From Chloroflexus islandicus (GTDB taxonomy: Bacteria > Chloroflexota > Chloroflexia > Chloroflexales > Chloroflexaceae), in contig NZ_LWQS01000060.1 of assembly GCF_001650695.1 (NCBI RefSeq), positions 62,001 through 126,000 on the forward strand: a stretch of 64,000 bases of DNA, written 5' to 3'. Position 1 is the stretch's first letter. Each line of letters begins with the position of its first letter. Position numbers and translations under genes: made by a program. The notes beneath the pieces were generated by a model, which did no database searches, was not told the DNA's origin, and saw only the letters and a list, made by a program, of their open reading frames with translations. This document shows, piece by piece, positions 52,746 to 62,600 of this stretch.

Positions 52746-53618
52746 ATGCGCCGCGACGAACTGAACAAAGCGATTCACGATCTCTACCGCGCTGAACACG
52801 AGGCGCTCGGCGAGCGCGGCGGCTACGAGTTGCTCGACCGCGCCCGCCAATGGGATCTCGCGCCCACGTTGGCTGCCGGCGGTGTGATCGTCTTTCCGCA
52901 CGCTGGGGTAGCCGATTGCGGCCACCAGATTGCCGCCGCCGTCCATGCCTGCCTCGATAGCGGGGCCGGCCGGGTGCTGGTGATCAGCGTTTTGCACGCT
53001 TGGAATGACGAGATGGAACAGGCTCGCCGGCGGGTGGCTGCCGGCGGATCGCCTGCCGCCGAACGGTATTGGGGCATTCAGGGGCCGGGTCTCGACCGCG
53101 GCAATGAATGGCAGCTTGACCACGCTCTCTACAGCTTCCGCTTCTTCTGGGAGCTGGAAACCCGCCGGCGCGGGATTCGCGGGCCGCAGGTGATCGAGCG
53201 GTATCCGTATCTGGCCGGCGGCCATCCCGAACTGTTGCCCGGCATTGACGAGCTGGTCGAACTGGCCCGCGATGCGGTGATTGTCTCGACCGCCGATCCG
53301 TTCCACCACGGCATCGGCTACGGCGACCCGCCCGACCAAGCGCTGGCCCCAGAGGCCGGCGGGTTGGAACTCGCCCGCCGCACCATCGAAGAGGGCATGC
53401 GCCTGCTCGCCGCCGGTGACTACTGGGGTTACAACCAACACTGCGTGCGCGCCAAGAGCGATGCCCGCGACGCCGGGCAGGTCTTCCGCTTCTTGCGCGG
53501 CCCCCTCCACGGAGAGATACTCGATCTGGTGGCGAGCGATGCCACCCAACTGTACCAGACGCCGCCCCCCACGTGGGTCGCCGCGCCGCTGGTACGCTGG
53601 ACGAAAGCAACCGCATGA
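52746..53618 (+). CDS. MEMO-like protein (LigB/extradiol dioxygenase fold)
   Basis: A 290-residue protein beginning 3 bases after pheS. VIVFPHAGVADCGHQIAAAV and RVLVISVLHAWND resemble the first two metal or active-site histidine motifs of MEMO proteins (PHAG..CG and a later His). STADPFHHGIGYGDPP fits the third His region, and YNQHCVRAKSDARDAG supplies a Cys as in MEMO. MEMO relatives share the fold of class III extradiol dioxygenases, but their activity is unclear. The match is by motif memory and moderately certain. Its stop overlaps the start of the transporter gene. Confidence 0.6.
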   Translation: MRRDELNKAIHDLYRAEHEALGERGGYELLDRARQWDLAPTLAAGGVIVFPHAGVADCGHQIAAAVHACLDSGAGRVLVISVLHAWNDEMEQARRRVAAGGSPAAERYWGIQGPGLDRGNEWQLDHALYSFRFFWELETRRRGIRGPQVIERYPYLAGGHPELLPGIDELVELARDAVIVSTADPFHHGIGYGDPPDQALAPEAGGLELARRTIEEGMRLLAAGDYWGYNQHCVRAKSDARDAGQVFRFLRGPLHGEILDLVASDATQLYQTPPPTWVAAPLVRWTKATA

Positions 53619-54535
53619 ACCGGAATCGTTTATGGCTGTACACCGTGCTCTTCGCCGGTGTCTTGATCGCTTCCACCGCGTCAATCATGATCCGTTACGC
53701 GCAGGGTGCTGGCATGCCCTCGCTCAGCATTGCCGCCGGACGGCTGGGGCTAGCGGCGCTGATCCTGACCCCCATCGCACTGAGCCGGGCCAGCGGCGAG
53801 ATTCGCCGGCTGCACCGGCGCGATGTGTTGTTTGGCATGGGAGCAGGCGCGTTTTTGGCGGTTCACTTCGCCAGTTGGATCAGCTCGCTCGAATATACTT
53901 CGGTGGCGAGCAGCGCCGCGCTCGTCTCAACCAACCCGCTCTGGGTCGGGATCGCCTCGCTCTTCTTCTTCCGCGAACGGTTGCACTGGACGACGCTGCT
54001 TGGCATTGCGCTGACCCTGATCGGGACGATTGCGATCAGCGTGAGCGACAGTGCTAACCCGACCCAAAGCAACCCGCTGCTTGGCAATACGCTGGCGCTG
54101 ATTGGCGCGGCTACAGCCAGCGCCTACCTGCTCATCGGACGTGACCTACGCCGGCGGCTATCGGTGCTCGCGTACATCTGGCTAGTCTACACCAGCGCAG
54201 CGGTAGTGTTAGTGGTGTGGGCCATCGCCACCGGCCAGCAATTCTTCGGCTTCCCGCCGTATGTCTACCTCTTCATCCTCGGCTTGGCCATCGGCCCGCA
54301 ACTGCTCGGCCATACCGCCTTCAACTACGCGCTCAGCAGCCTATCGGCCACCTACGTGGCGGTGGCTATTCTCGGCGAACCGATCGGCTCGACTCTGCTC
54401 GCCTTCATCCTCTTTGGCGAAACGCTGGCCCCATTGCAGTTTGGCGGAATTGTTCTCTTACTCAGCGGGATTGCCATCGCCTCGATCGCCGAACAGCGCG
54501 CGCCAGAGAGCACTGCTCAGCAAGCGACAGGATAA
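53615..54535 (+). CDS. EamA/DMT family transporter
   Basis: A 306-residue membrane protein with ten predicted segments in two five-helix EamA repeats. Examples are LFAGVLIASTASIMIRYA, AAGRLGLAALILTPIAL, HFASWISSLEYTSVASSAAL (repeat 1) and TAFNYALSSLSATYVAVAIL, GEPIGSTLLAFILFGE (repeat 2). These export or import small metabolites; the substrate is unknown. The ATG overlaps the MEMO-like stop (ATGA), so expression is coupled. Confidence 0.9.
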   Translation: MNRNRLWLYTVLFAGVLIASTASIMIRYAQGAGMPSLSIAAGRLGLAALILTPIALSRASGEIRRLHRRDVLFGMGAGAFLAVHFASWISSLEYTSVASSAALVSTNPLWVGIASLFFFRERLHWTTLLGIALTLIGTIAISVSDSANPTQSNPLLGNTLALIGAATASAYLLIGRDLRRRLSVLAYIWLVYTSAAVVLVVWAIATGQQFFGFPPYVYLFILGLAIGPQLLGHTAFNYALSSLSATYVAVAILGEPIGSTLLAFILFGETLAPLQFGGIVLLLSGIAIASIAEQRAPESTAQQATG

Positions 54536-54544
54536 AGCGCGGAT

Positions 54545-54616
54545 GGCGTGCGACAATCCCGCTGCCGCATTCCAGCGCTATGCTCGTCTAGAGTGCGACA
54601 ACGTAACTGCCGCACC
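54545..54616. repeat. REP-like hairpin pair after EamA gene
   Basis: GGCGTGCGACAATCCC and CTGCCGCATTCC (54545-54573) and GAGTGCGACAACG with ACTGCCGCACC (54590-54615) belong to the GCGGCAGT hairpin family seen at 3502-3585 and 46658-46936. Confidence 0.7.
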
Positions 54617-54719
54617 ACTTGTTCGCCCGGTATGAACGTGAGAGCTTTCATTCAGATACACACCCCGCTTGCCACACTTGTGGTATGATAAAGGTCTACT
54701 AGGTTATTGAGGTTCGGCG

Positions 54720-55715
54720 GTGTTGATCGGTCTTTCCGCTTTAAGTTTCAGTTATCGCTGCGGCCTGATTGGCCGCGGCACCACCCGCGCCGTCAGCCAT
54801 CCGCTCGACGTCGAAGATATTGTGACGCTGGCTGCGCGCGCCGGTTTGCAGAGCATTGAATTTCCGCTCAGCCTGTTGCCCGACCTCTCGCCTGACCGGC
54901 TGCATGCGCTGCGCGAGCGGCTGAGTCTGTGCGGTTTAACGCCGGTCGCCGATAGCGAGATCGCGAATGTTGACCTGCTCCGCACCCACATCCCAGCAGC
55001 AGCGATGGCCGGTGCGCGCGTATTGCGTGTCTTGATCAGTCCGGTGCTCGAAGGCTACCGCCGTCCTTTCACCGACAATTGGCCGGCTTATCTGGCCGAT
55101 GTGACTGAGCGGCTGCGTGCGGTCATTGACCTCGCTGCCGAACACAACGTAGTGTTGGCGGTTGAGAACCACCAAGACGCCACGAGTGCCGATCTAGCCG
55201 CGATCTGCGCCGCGATTGACAGTCCGTACCTTGGGGTCTGTTTTGATGCGGTCAACACGCTGGTAGTGGGTGAAACACCCTACGCCGCAGTCGAACGGCT
55301 TGGGCCGCTGATCCGCAATGTTCACCTTGCTGATTACGAAACCTACCCGACCACCCAAGGCTGGCGGCTGGTGCGCTGCGCCCTCGGCGAAGGCGATCTC
55401 GACATTCGCCGGTTGTTGGGCCAGATTGAACAACACGCCCCTGACGTCGCCTGCCAGATCGAGCTGGTCAGCCATAGCGCCCGCCACGTGCGCATCCTCG
55501 ACGATGACTGGTGGCGAGGCTACCCGCCCTGCGACGTGCGCGAGGTGTTACCGGTGTTGCGCCTTTTTGCCCAAACGATGCGCTTGCGCGACGACGATTG
55601 GCGCACGCCGTGGGAACGCGGCGCCGGTGAAGAGCAGATCAGCTTGTACGAAGACCAGCAATACGCCGCCTCGATTGCGTACCTGCGCACGATCGGCGTC
55701 TTGCCCAAGCTATAA
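54720..55715 (+). CDS. Sugar phosphate isomerase/epimerase-like TIM barrel protein
   Basis: A 331-residue xylose-isomerase-like TIM barrel. Metal-site strings are VLAVENHQDATSADL (Glu), YLGVCFDAVNTLVVG (Asp), IRNVHLADYET (His) and VACQIELVSHSA (Glu), in the order seen in sugar-phosphate isomerases and hydroxypyruvate isomerase relatives. The substrate is unknown. The GTG start at 54720 has GAGG seven to eight bases upstream. It stands alone between the EamA gene and the beta-helix protein genes. Confidence 0.85.
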   Translation: MLIGLSALSFSYRCGLIGRGTTRAVSHPLDVEDIVTLAARAGLQSIEFPLSLLPDLSPDRLHALRERLSLCGLTPVADSEIANVDLLRTHIPAAAMAGARVLRVLISPVLEGYRRPFTDNWPAYLADVTERLRAVIDLAAEHNVVLAVENHQDATSADLAAICAAIDSPYLGVCFDAVNTLVVGETPYAAVERLGPLIRNVHLADYETYPTTQGWRLVRCALGEGDLDIRRLLGQIEQHAPDVACQIELVSHSARHVRILDDDWWRGYPPCDVREVLPVLRLFAQTMRLRDDDWRTPWERGAGEEQISLYEDQQYAASIAYLRTIGVLPKL

Positions 55716-55860
55716 AGATAGGACTAAATTCCTGTCTGGTTGCCTCTTCAGCCGGTCTGCGCATCGTGTTACAATCAAGAGCAACTGGGAAGAAAACGTA
55801 TTTGAAGGGAGCTGATCCGCTCCTTCTGCTGCGCGCCGCTCGTTGGCGCAAGGAGTTCGC

Positions 55861-58800
55861 ATGCACGCGCGCAGAGTCTGGTGGTGGTTGGCAAGTCTGC
55901 TGTTTCTCAGCAGCACGCTGCTCTGGCCTCGATCGAGCTTTAGCCAGACAGAGGTTGTTGAGTTTTTCGTCGATACCCTAGCCGACAACCCAGTCACAAA
56001 CATCAACAACCATTGTACTGATGATGTGGTCAATGGCAATTGCAGTCTGCGCCAAGCCATTGCCAAAGCAAATGCCACCCCCGGCACCAACCGGATTATC
56101 ATCACATTTGATCTGGTGACGGAGGGTTACGTCGCGAGCACGCCTTACATCATTACGTTAAGCGAACTATTGCCCCCGATCACACGTGCTAATGTCACGA
56201 TTAGCGCTGAAGTATTGGCATTGGGCATACCACAGGTAGCTATCAATGCTAACAGCGCTAACGCTGGCCTCGTGTTGAATGGCGGCGGCGCAATCATTGA
56301 GGGCATAGCGATTTATGGTGCAAGCAGCGACGTGGGTGGCTACCGTGGCAGCGGCATTTACATCAGCAGCGCTAATAACACAATCCGCAATTGTTATATC
56401 GGGTTGCAACTCGATGGAACCATACCTCCAGACGCCAACCGCAACCGTAACGGGATCGTGATTATCGGCGCGAATGCGCGCAATAATCAGATCGGTGTAT
56501 CCTTAGCCCCTAACACCATCGCCGGCAATATTGCTAACGGGATCTTCATCGAAAATGCTTCGCAGAACACGATGCGAGCAAATCGAATCGGCGTGCTCTA
56601 CACGAGTGCCACTGCCGCCCGGCCTAATGGCGGTCATGGCATCCAAATTTTGAGCAATACGGCGAGCGATCCAAACGGACGCGCTGAGTTGAACGAGATT
56701 GGCGGCGCGACCAGTGCAGAACGCAATATCATCGGCGCTAACGGTCTCAGCGGAATCTTCATAAGCGGTTCGCAAACCTATACGACGACGATTAGCAGCA
56801 ACCTGATCGGGGTCAACCTCGACAGCGAACCTGCCGTTGGCAATGGCGGCGACGGCATCCGGATCGAAGACGGAGCGCAAGGGACGGTGATCGGCAGCGC
56901 TAGCGCCACTCTCCCGTTAGTGGTTAGCGACAACAACGGCTATGGCATTCAGGTGCGCAGCGGCGGCGGCGCGGCGCCGATCAATACTGCGATAAGCGGT
57001 TATACCATCATTGGCCTAAATCGCGGGTTTACGAGTGCGCGACCGAACGGGCAAGGCGGCATCCGGATCAGTGAGAGTGCCGGCAATGCGATTATCGGCA
57101 GCGCAACGGCGAATGTGCGTATCGGCGGCAATGGCGGGCCGGGAATCTGGGTTGGCGGCGTGAGCAGCGTCACGATCACGAACGCTTTTGTTGGGGTGCT
57201 CCCTACTGGCGATAACGCCTTTGCCAACGCTGGCGGCGTTGAATTCAACGGCACAGCGCAGGTGACGATGACCAATTCCCGAATTGCTGCCAATACCGGT
57301 TACGATGTCCGGCTGCGCAACGTTGGCAGCGCCACCCTCGACGGTAATATCATTGGCCTGAGCGCCGATGGCCGCACGGCGCTGGGCAGCGCTGCCGCCG
57401 GGATTGCAGTGATCGATAGTCAGAATGTTACCATTGGCAGCACGAACGGCAATATCATCGCCGCGGCCAGCGGCCCCGGCATTGATATCAGCGGCACAAG
57501 CAGCTTCAGTATTACGGTGCGCGCCAATACGCTCGGATTGCGCCGTGACACGACCGGCGATGCGTATAGCGTTGCCGCGGCCAACGCTGGCCCCGCGATC
57601 CGCGTTACTGACGCCTCTCAAGTCACCATCGCTAACAATACGATTGGCGGCAACGGCAGCGCCGCCGGCATTGAGCTGAGCAATGCCCGTTCACTCACGA
57701 TCCAGCAAAATCAGATCGGTTGGGTGGCCGATCCGGGTGGCAGTCCCGATCCGCTGGCCCGCCCTGCCGGCACCGGCATCGCCTTGACGAATGTGACGAC
57801 TGCCACCTTGAGCGGCAATCTGGTGCGGTTGAATGCAGCGGAAGGCATCCGCTTCACCAACGTTGCCACTGCCACGTTGAATGCCAATCAGGTGCAAGCC
57901 AATGCCGGCGATGGCATGAATCTCACTGACACCAGTACTGTGACGATCAACAACAACAATGTGATCGAGCAGAACGGCGGCGATGGCATACAGGTAGGCG
58001 GCAGCAGCCTTGGCGTGGCGATCAACGGCAACCGGCTGCGCGCCAATGCCGGCTACGCTGTGCTGGTGACTGATACGGCGCGCCGGGTGACGATCACCCA
58101 AAATCAGATGGCGGCTAATACCCTCGGCGGGATTGAGCTGGCCGGCACGACCTTGTATAGCAGAACGCCGCCTGATCCGGATCAAAACCTTACGCTCCCG
58201 AACCACAGCATTGATCCGCCGTTTAACTTCCAAGTCTTCCAAGACGGGCCGGTCAGCGGCAATGTCTTGGCCAGCACTGCCGAACGCGAAGAGGATCTCG
58301 ATCCGGTATCGGCCTGCGCCGGCTGCACGATCCACATCTATGGCGATGATACCAGTCTGGCGGCGCCTGATGGGCAAGGTTGGCAACCATTAGCCAGCGC
58401 AAGCGCCAATAGCGCCGGCGCCTTTAACGCCACGCTCAGCACCCCACCCCAAACCTACCGCCAACTGCTCTTTACCGCAACCGATCGGTTCGGTAATACC
58501 TCGGTGTTCCGCGTCTTTACACCCACAGTCGATCTGCGCCTCATCCCGATTGATCCCATCGAACAGAGCGCCGCCCCCGGCAGTAGTGTCACGTACCGGC
58601 TGCGGTTGGAAAATCATGGCACGCTTGGGGTCAATCGTATTCGCTTCACGGCCACCGGCACCCTCAGCGGGTGGACGGCGACCGTCGCGCCGAGCGAACG
58701 TTTCACGCTGTTGCCCGGCGCGAGCCAATTGCTAACTGTTACCCTTACCCTCCCTACCGGTACCCATCCATCGGTGCAAGTACCAATCACCGACACCACC

Positions 58801-59649
58801 ACCGTCTCGCTGACGGCGCCAGTACTTAATCCGATCACCCAAACCCTGCGCACTGCGGTTGAAGCCTTGCCGGTACTTGTGGCCACTCCGGCCACCGGCG
58901 CGGCAACCGTTTTGCCGTCTGACACTTACATCTATCGCCACCAGATCACCAACAATGGCAACGTGACCGTGCCGGTCGATATTAGCGCCACAACCGCTGA
59001 TTTGATTGGGCTAGACACCTATAACACCACAGTGCTTACACCAACCGTCACCCTCGCGCCGGGGGCCAGCGCCGAGATTGCCGTGCAGATTACGGTTCCG
59101 TCTGGCGCACAGACCGCCGATGCCAGCGGCAACCCGGTGCGGGCAACCACGGTCATTACCGCCACACCGCGCGGATTTGGCGCGCGGACGATCACTATGA
59201 CCGACACGACGAGCGTTGGTCTGCGCTACGCCGCTGAACTGCGTAGCAATCAAGAGCAGGATGTGCAGGCTGGACGCGAAGTAGTCTTTTTGCATACCCT
59301 GCGCAACACCAGCAACGGGCGGGCCACCTTCCAGCTCAACTTCGCCGCCAGCCGCGGCAGCACCTTAGTCGCCTTTGAGTCGGGCACTAGCGGCGTTACG
59401 ATTACTGGAAACACCGTGACGCTCGATAATACGGCTGGCGAAGGCAAGATCAACCAGATCGTGCTACGGGTGCGGGTGCGGATCAGCGAGCTGATCCTAC
59501 CCGGCACTCGTGAAACATTGCGGATTTGGGCTTCGATCCCCGGTTCGGAAGAACCGCTCAGCGGGGCCGAGGTGCAAGATGTAGCCATTGTGCGTGACTC
59601 GTCGGGCGTGCAAGTGCCGGCAGTCTGGATACCGCTAGTGACTCGTTAG
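55861..59649 (+). CDS. Secreted CSLREAI-type parallel beta-helix protein
   Basis: A 1262-residue surface or secreted protein. VWWWLASLLFLSSTLLWP is a signal peptide, cleaved near residue 30. CSLRQAIAKANATPGTNRI (about 62-80) is the conserved start domain of such repeat proteins. Residues about 90-760 are right-handed beta-helix repeats (NTIRNCYIGLQ, NTIAGNIANGIFIENAS, NNTIGGNGSAAGIELS). Then come several beta-sandwich domains (about 870-1240) with TVTLTLPTGTHP-like repeats. It ends VPAVWIPLVTR. AAGGAG precedes the ATG at 55861. Possibly a polysaccharide-binding or lyase-like matrix protein; no catalytic residues were identified. Confidence 0.87.
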   Translation: MHARRVWWWLASLLFLSSTLLWPRSSFSQTEVVEFFVDTLADNPVTNINNHCTDDVVNGNCSLRQAIAKANATPGTNRIIITFDLVTEGYVASTPYIITLSELLPPITRANVTISAEVLALGIPQVAINANSANAGLVLNGGGAIIEGIAIYGASSDVGGYRGSGIYISSANNTIRNCYIGLQLDGTIPPDANRNRNGIVIIGANARNNQIGVSLAPNTIAGNIANGIFIENASQNTMRANRIGVLYTSATAARPNGGHGIQILSNTASDPNGRAELNEIGGATSAERNIIGANGLSGIFISGSQTYTTTISSNLIGVNLDSEPAVGNGGDGIRIEDGAQGTVIGSASATLPLVVSDNNGYGIQVRSGGGAAPINTAISGYTIIGLNRGFTSARPNGQGGIRISESAGNAIIGSATANVRIGGNGGPGIWVGGVSSVTITNAFVGVLPTGDNAFANAGGVEFNGTAQVTMTNSRIAANTGYDVRLRNVGSATLDGNIIGLSADGRTALGSAAAGIAVIDSQNVTIGSTNGNIIAAASGPGIDISGTSSFSITVRANTLGLRRDTTGDAYSVAAANAGPAIRVTDASQVTIANNTIGGNGSAAGIELSNARSLTIQQNQIGWVADPGGSPDPLARPAGTGIALTNVTTATLSGNLVRLNAAEGIRFTNVATATLNANQVQANAGDGMNLTDTSTVTINNNNVIEQNGGDGIQVGGSSLGVAINGNRLRANAGYAVLVTDTARRVTITQNQMAANTLGGIELAGTTLYSRTPPDPDQNLTLPNHSIDPPFNFQVFQDGPVSGNVLASTAEREEDLDPVSACAGCTIHIYGDDTSLAAPDGQGWQPLASASANSAGAFNATLSTPPQTYRQLLFTATDRFGNTSVFRVFTPTVDLRLIPIDPIEQSAAPGSSVTYRLRLENHGTLGVNRIRFTATGTLSGWTATVAPSERFTLLPGASQLLTVTLTLPTGTHPSVQVPITDTTTVSLTAPVLNPITQTLRTAVEALPVLVATPATGAATVLPSDTYIYRHQITNNGNVTVPVDISATTADLIGLDTYNTTVLTPTVTLAPGASAEIAVQITVPSGAQTADASGNPVRATTVITATPRGFGARTITMTDTTSVGLRYAAELRSNQEQDVQAGREVVFLHTLRNTSNGRATFQLNFAASRGSTLVAFESGTSGVTITGNTVTLDNTAGEGKINQIVLRVRVRISELILPGTRETLRIWASIPGSEEPLSGAEVQDVAIVRDSSGVQVPAVWIPLVTR

Positions 59650-59659
59650 GAGCGGCTCT

Positions 59660-62600
59660 ATGCACCGCCATCTGCGCATTGCGCTCCTGATCATCCTGTT
59701 CGTCAGCCTGATTCCGGCGGCGCAACCGGTGTTGGCAGCGTCGTTGGTCGTCAACTCGCTGGCTGACACTAACGACGGCGCATGTACGACCGCTCCCGGC
59801 GGTTGCACTCTACGCGAGGCGATGATTGCCGCCAATAGCAATGGCGTGCCCGACACGATTACCTTCAGTGTGAGCGGAACGATCTATGTGCAAAACACTG
59901 GCTTGCCGCCGCTCACCGAAGGCAATACCACCATCGACGGCGGCAGCGGGCATACCGTGATCATTAGCGGCGAACAGTTGCGCAACGCGAGCAATCAAGT
60001 CATTCCAGCGCATGGCTTGATCATTGCTTCCGATAACAATGTGATCCGCGGATTAGTCATTATTCGCTTCGGCGGCACCTCGATTACCGGTGGCGGTTCT
60101 GGCATCTATCTCCGGAATAGCGCCCAAAACAACCTGATCGCCGATAATTGGATCGGCCATTTGAATGGCTTTCCAGAGCCAAATACCAACTATGGCATTC
60201 TGCTTGACGATGGTGCGAGCAATAACCAGATCGGCACCGGCAACCCGGCTGACCGGAATGTGATTAGCGGCAACGAGCGTGCCGATATTGGCATCTCGAA
60301 CAATGTGAGCACCGTACCGCTCATCAGTAACCAGATTCGCGGCAATTATCTCGGCACGACGGTCAATGGCAATGCTGCACTAGTCACAGCGCCATCACCT
60401 AGTAATCTTGGCGGTATTTCGATTGAAAATTACGCGCGTGATACTGTAATCAGCGGGAACGTGATCGGCGGCTACACCGGCGCTAACGCAGCCGGTATTG
60501 GCTTGTTCAGCAATACGAGCAGCGCCGGCTCACCGAGCATTCCACGGAATACCCGTATCACTGGCAATTGGATCGGCGTGAATCCGAGCGGGACGATTAT
60601 TTCTAACCGGATTGGCATTTTGATTGCTGGCGGCGCAACGTACGGCGCGATCAACACCGAAATTGGTGATCCGCTCGATCCGGTAGGCGGACGCAACTAT
60701 ATCAGCGGCAATAGCAACAGCGGGATTGTGATCAATGACACCCAATTCGCCACCGGCCCTACCGTCATTGCCGGTAACTATATCGGCGTTGCGCTGAACG
60801 CGAGCGGCAACCCGTTTCCGGCCGGCAATGGCACTGCGAACCTGAGTTCCGGCGGCGAAGGGGTTTTTGTCGGGCGCAACACGATCAATACCACCATCGG
60901 GCCGGGCAACGTGATTGCCGGGTCGCGCACCCATGCGATCCGGATTCGGGCTAGCAACACGATCGTGCGCGGAAATTATCTAGGCACCGATCCGCTGGGC
61001 ACGCAGACCACTACAACGACCATCAGCCAACCAACCGTGGGATACGGCACTGGTGACGCCGCCGTCTGGATCGAAAACGGCAGCAATTCGGTGATCGGCG
61101 GCCCCAACCCCGCCGACCGCAACGTGATCGCCGCCGGCGATTTTGCTGTCACCGGTTCGGGGGCCGCGGTGTTGATCGAACCGTGCCCTACCTGTACCGC
61201 CAATGGCAACACGGTGCAGGGCAATTACCTTGGCGTGCGCGCTGACGGCAACGGTATTCTTGTGAGCAGTATTGTGGGCGGTAGCCGTGGCGTGCGCATC
61301 AGCAGCGCGAGCAATGCGACGGTACGCGACAATCTGATCGGTGGCGTGGATTTTGGGATTAATCTGAGTAATGCGAACAATAACCAACTGATCGGCAACC
61401 GCATTGGCGTGCGGGCATCGAGCAGCGAGACGCCGGGTAGCGGCACAACGATTCGGAGAGATGGGATCGTGCTGTCAAGCGGCAGCAATAACCGGATCGA
61501 GAACAATCTGATTGCCTTTGCCGGGCAGAATAATACCTCTGTCTTTAACGCCAATCATGGCATTCATATTCAAAGCAGCAATAACCAACTGATCGGCAAC
61601 CGGCTGGTGCGCAATGGCCGGCTTGGCGTTGGTCACGGCATCTTTGTCGCCGATAATGTTTCCGGGGTGTTGATTTCGCGGAATACGACCCAAAACAACG
61701 AAGGCGACGGCATTAGCCTTGGCAGTGATGCGAACGGCAATCTCGCCGCACCGAGCTTTAACCCGATTACCGCCGGTTCGCCAATCGTTACCGGCACAAC
61801 CGATTGTGGCGCCGGTTGTGTGGTCGAAATCTTTACCGCTAGCGCCAGCATCACCGATCGCAACCGCGAGGGGCCGGTCTTCCTGACCAGCGTGACGACC
61901 ACTGCCGGCGGCAACTTTAGCGTCAATGTTACCGGTTGTCTGGGGTTCATCACCGCTACCGTCCACAACCCAACCACCGGCAATAGCTCGCCATTCTCAA
62001 ACGCGCTTGATGTCAATGCTACCGGCGCTTGTGCCACACCAACCGCAACCCTCACCGTTACCGGCGGCGCCAGCCGTTCGGTCAGCCTTGGCAGCACCGC
62101 CACGTATACCCTGACGCTGAGCCATACCGCGCCGGTGACGCGCACCTATAGCCTGACGCTCGATAGCAATCGCGGCTGGACAAGCGGGCCGGCGCTAGTG
62201 GAAGTACCGCCATCTGGCAGTGTGCAGATGATCATTAGGGTGGCGGTGCCGCTCACTGCCAGCGCTGGCGACACCGATACCACCACGGTGACGGCGCGCA
62301 GCGACCAGACGGTCTCGAATAGCGTGACTTTGACCACCGTCGCGCAGGCGATCACGATCATTCCGGCCCAACCGGTCGTCTCTCCCGGCCAGATAATTGA
62401 GCGCACCGGCAATACCGTTACTTTCACCCATACCGTCACCAACACCGGCCAACTCACCGGCAATCTGAGCATCATCCGGCCTGACGGTAGCAGCGGCTTG
62501 CCGGTCTTTAGCGGTACGCCACCAGCGGGTTGGACAATCGCGTCGGCGACGTTCGGCAGCACAACCCTAGCTCCCGGCGCGACAACGACGCTCACTATCG

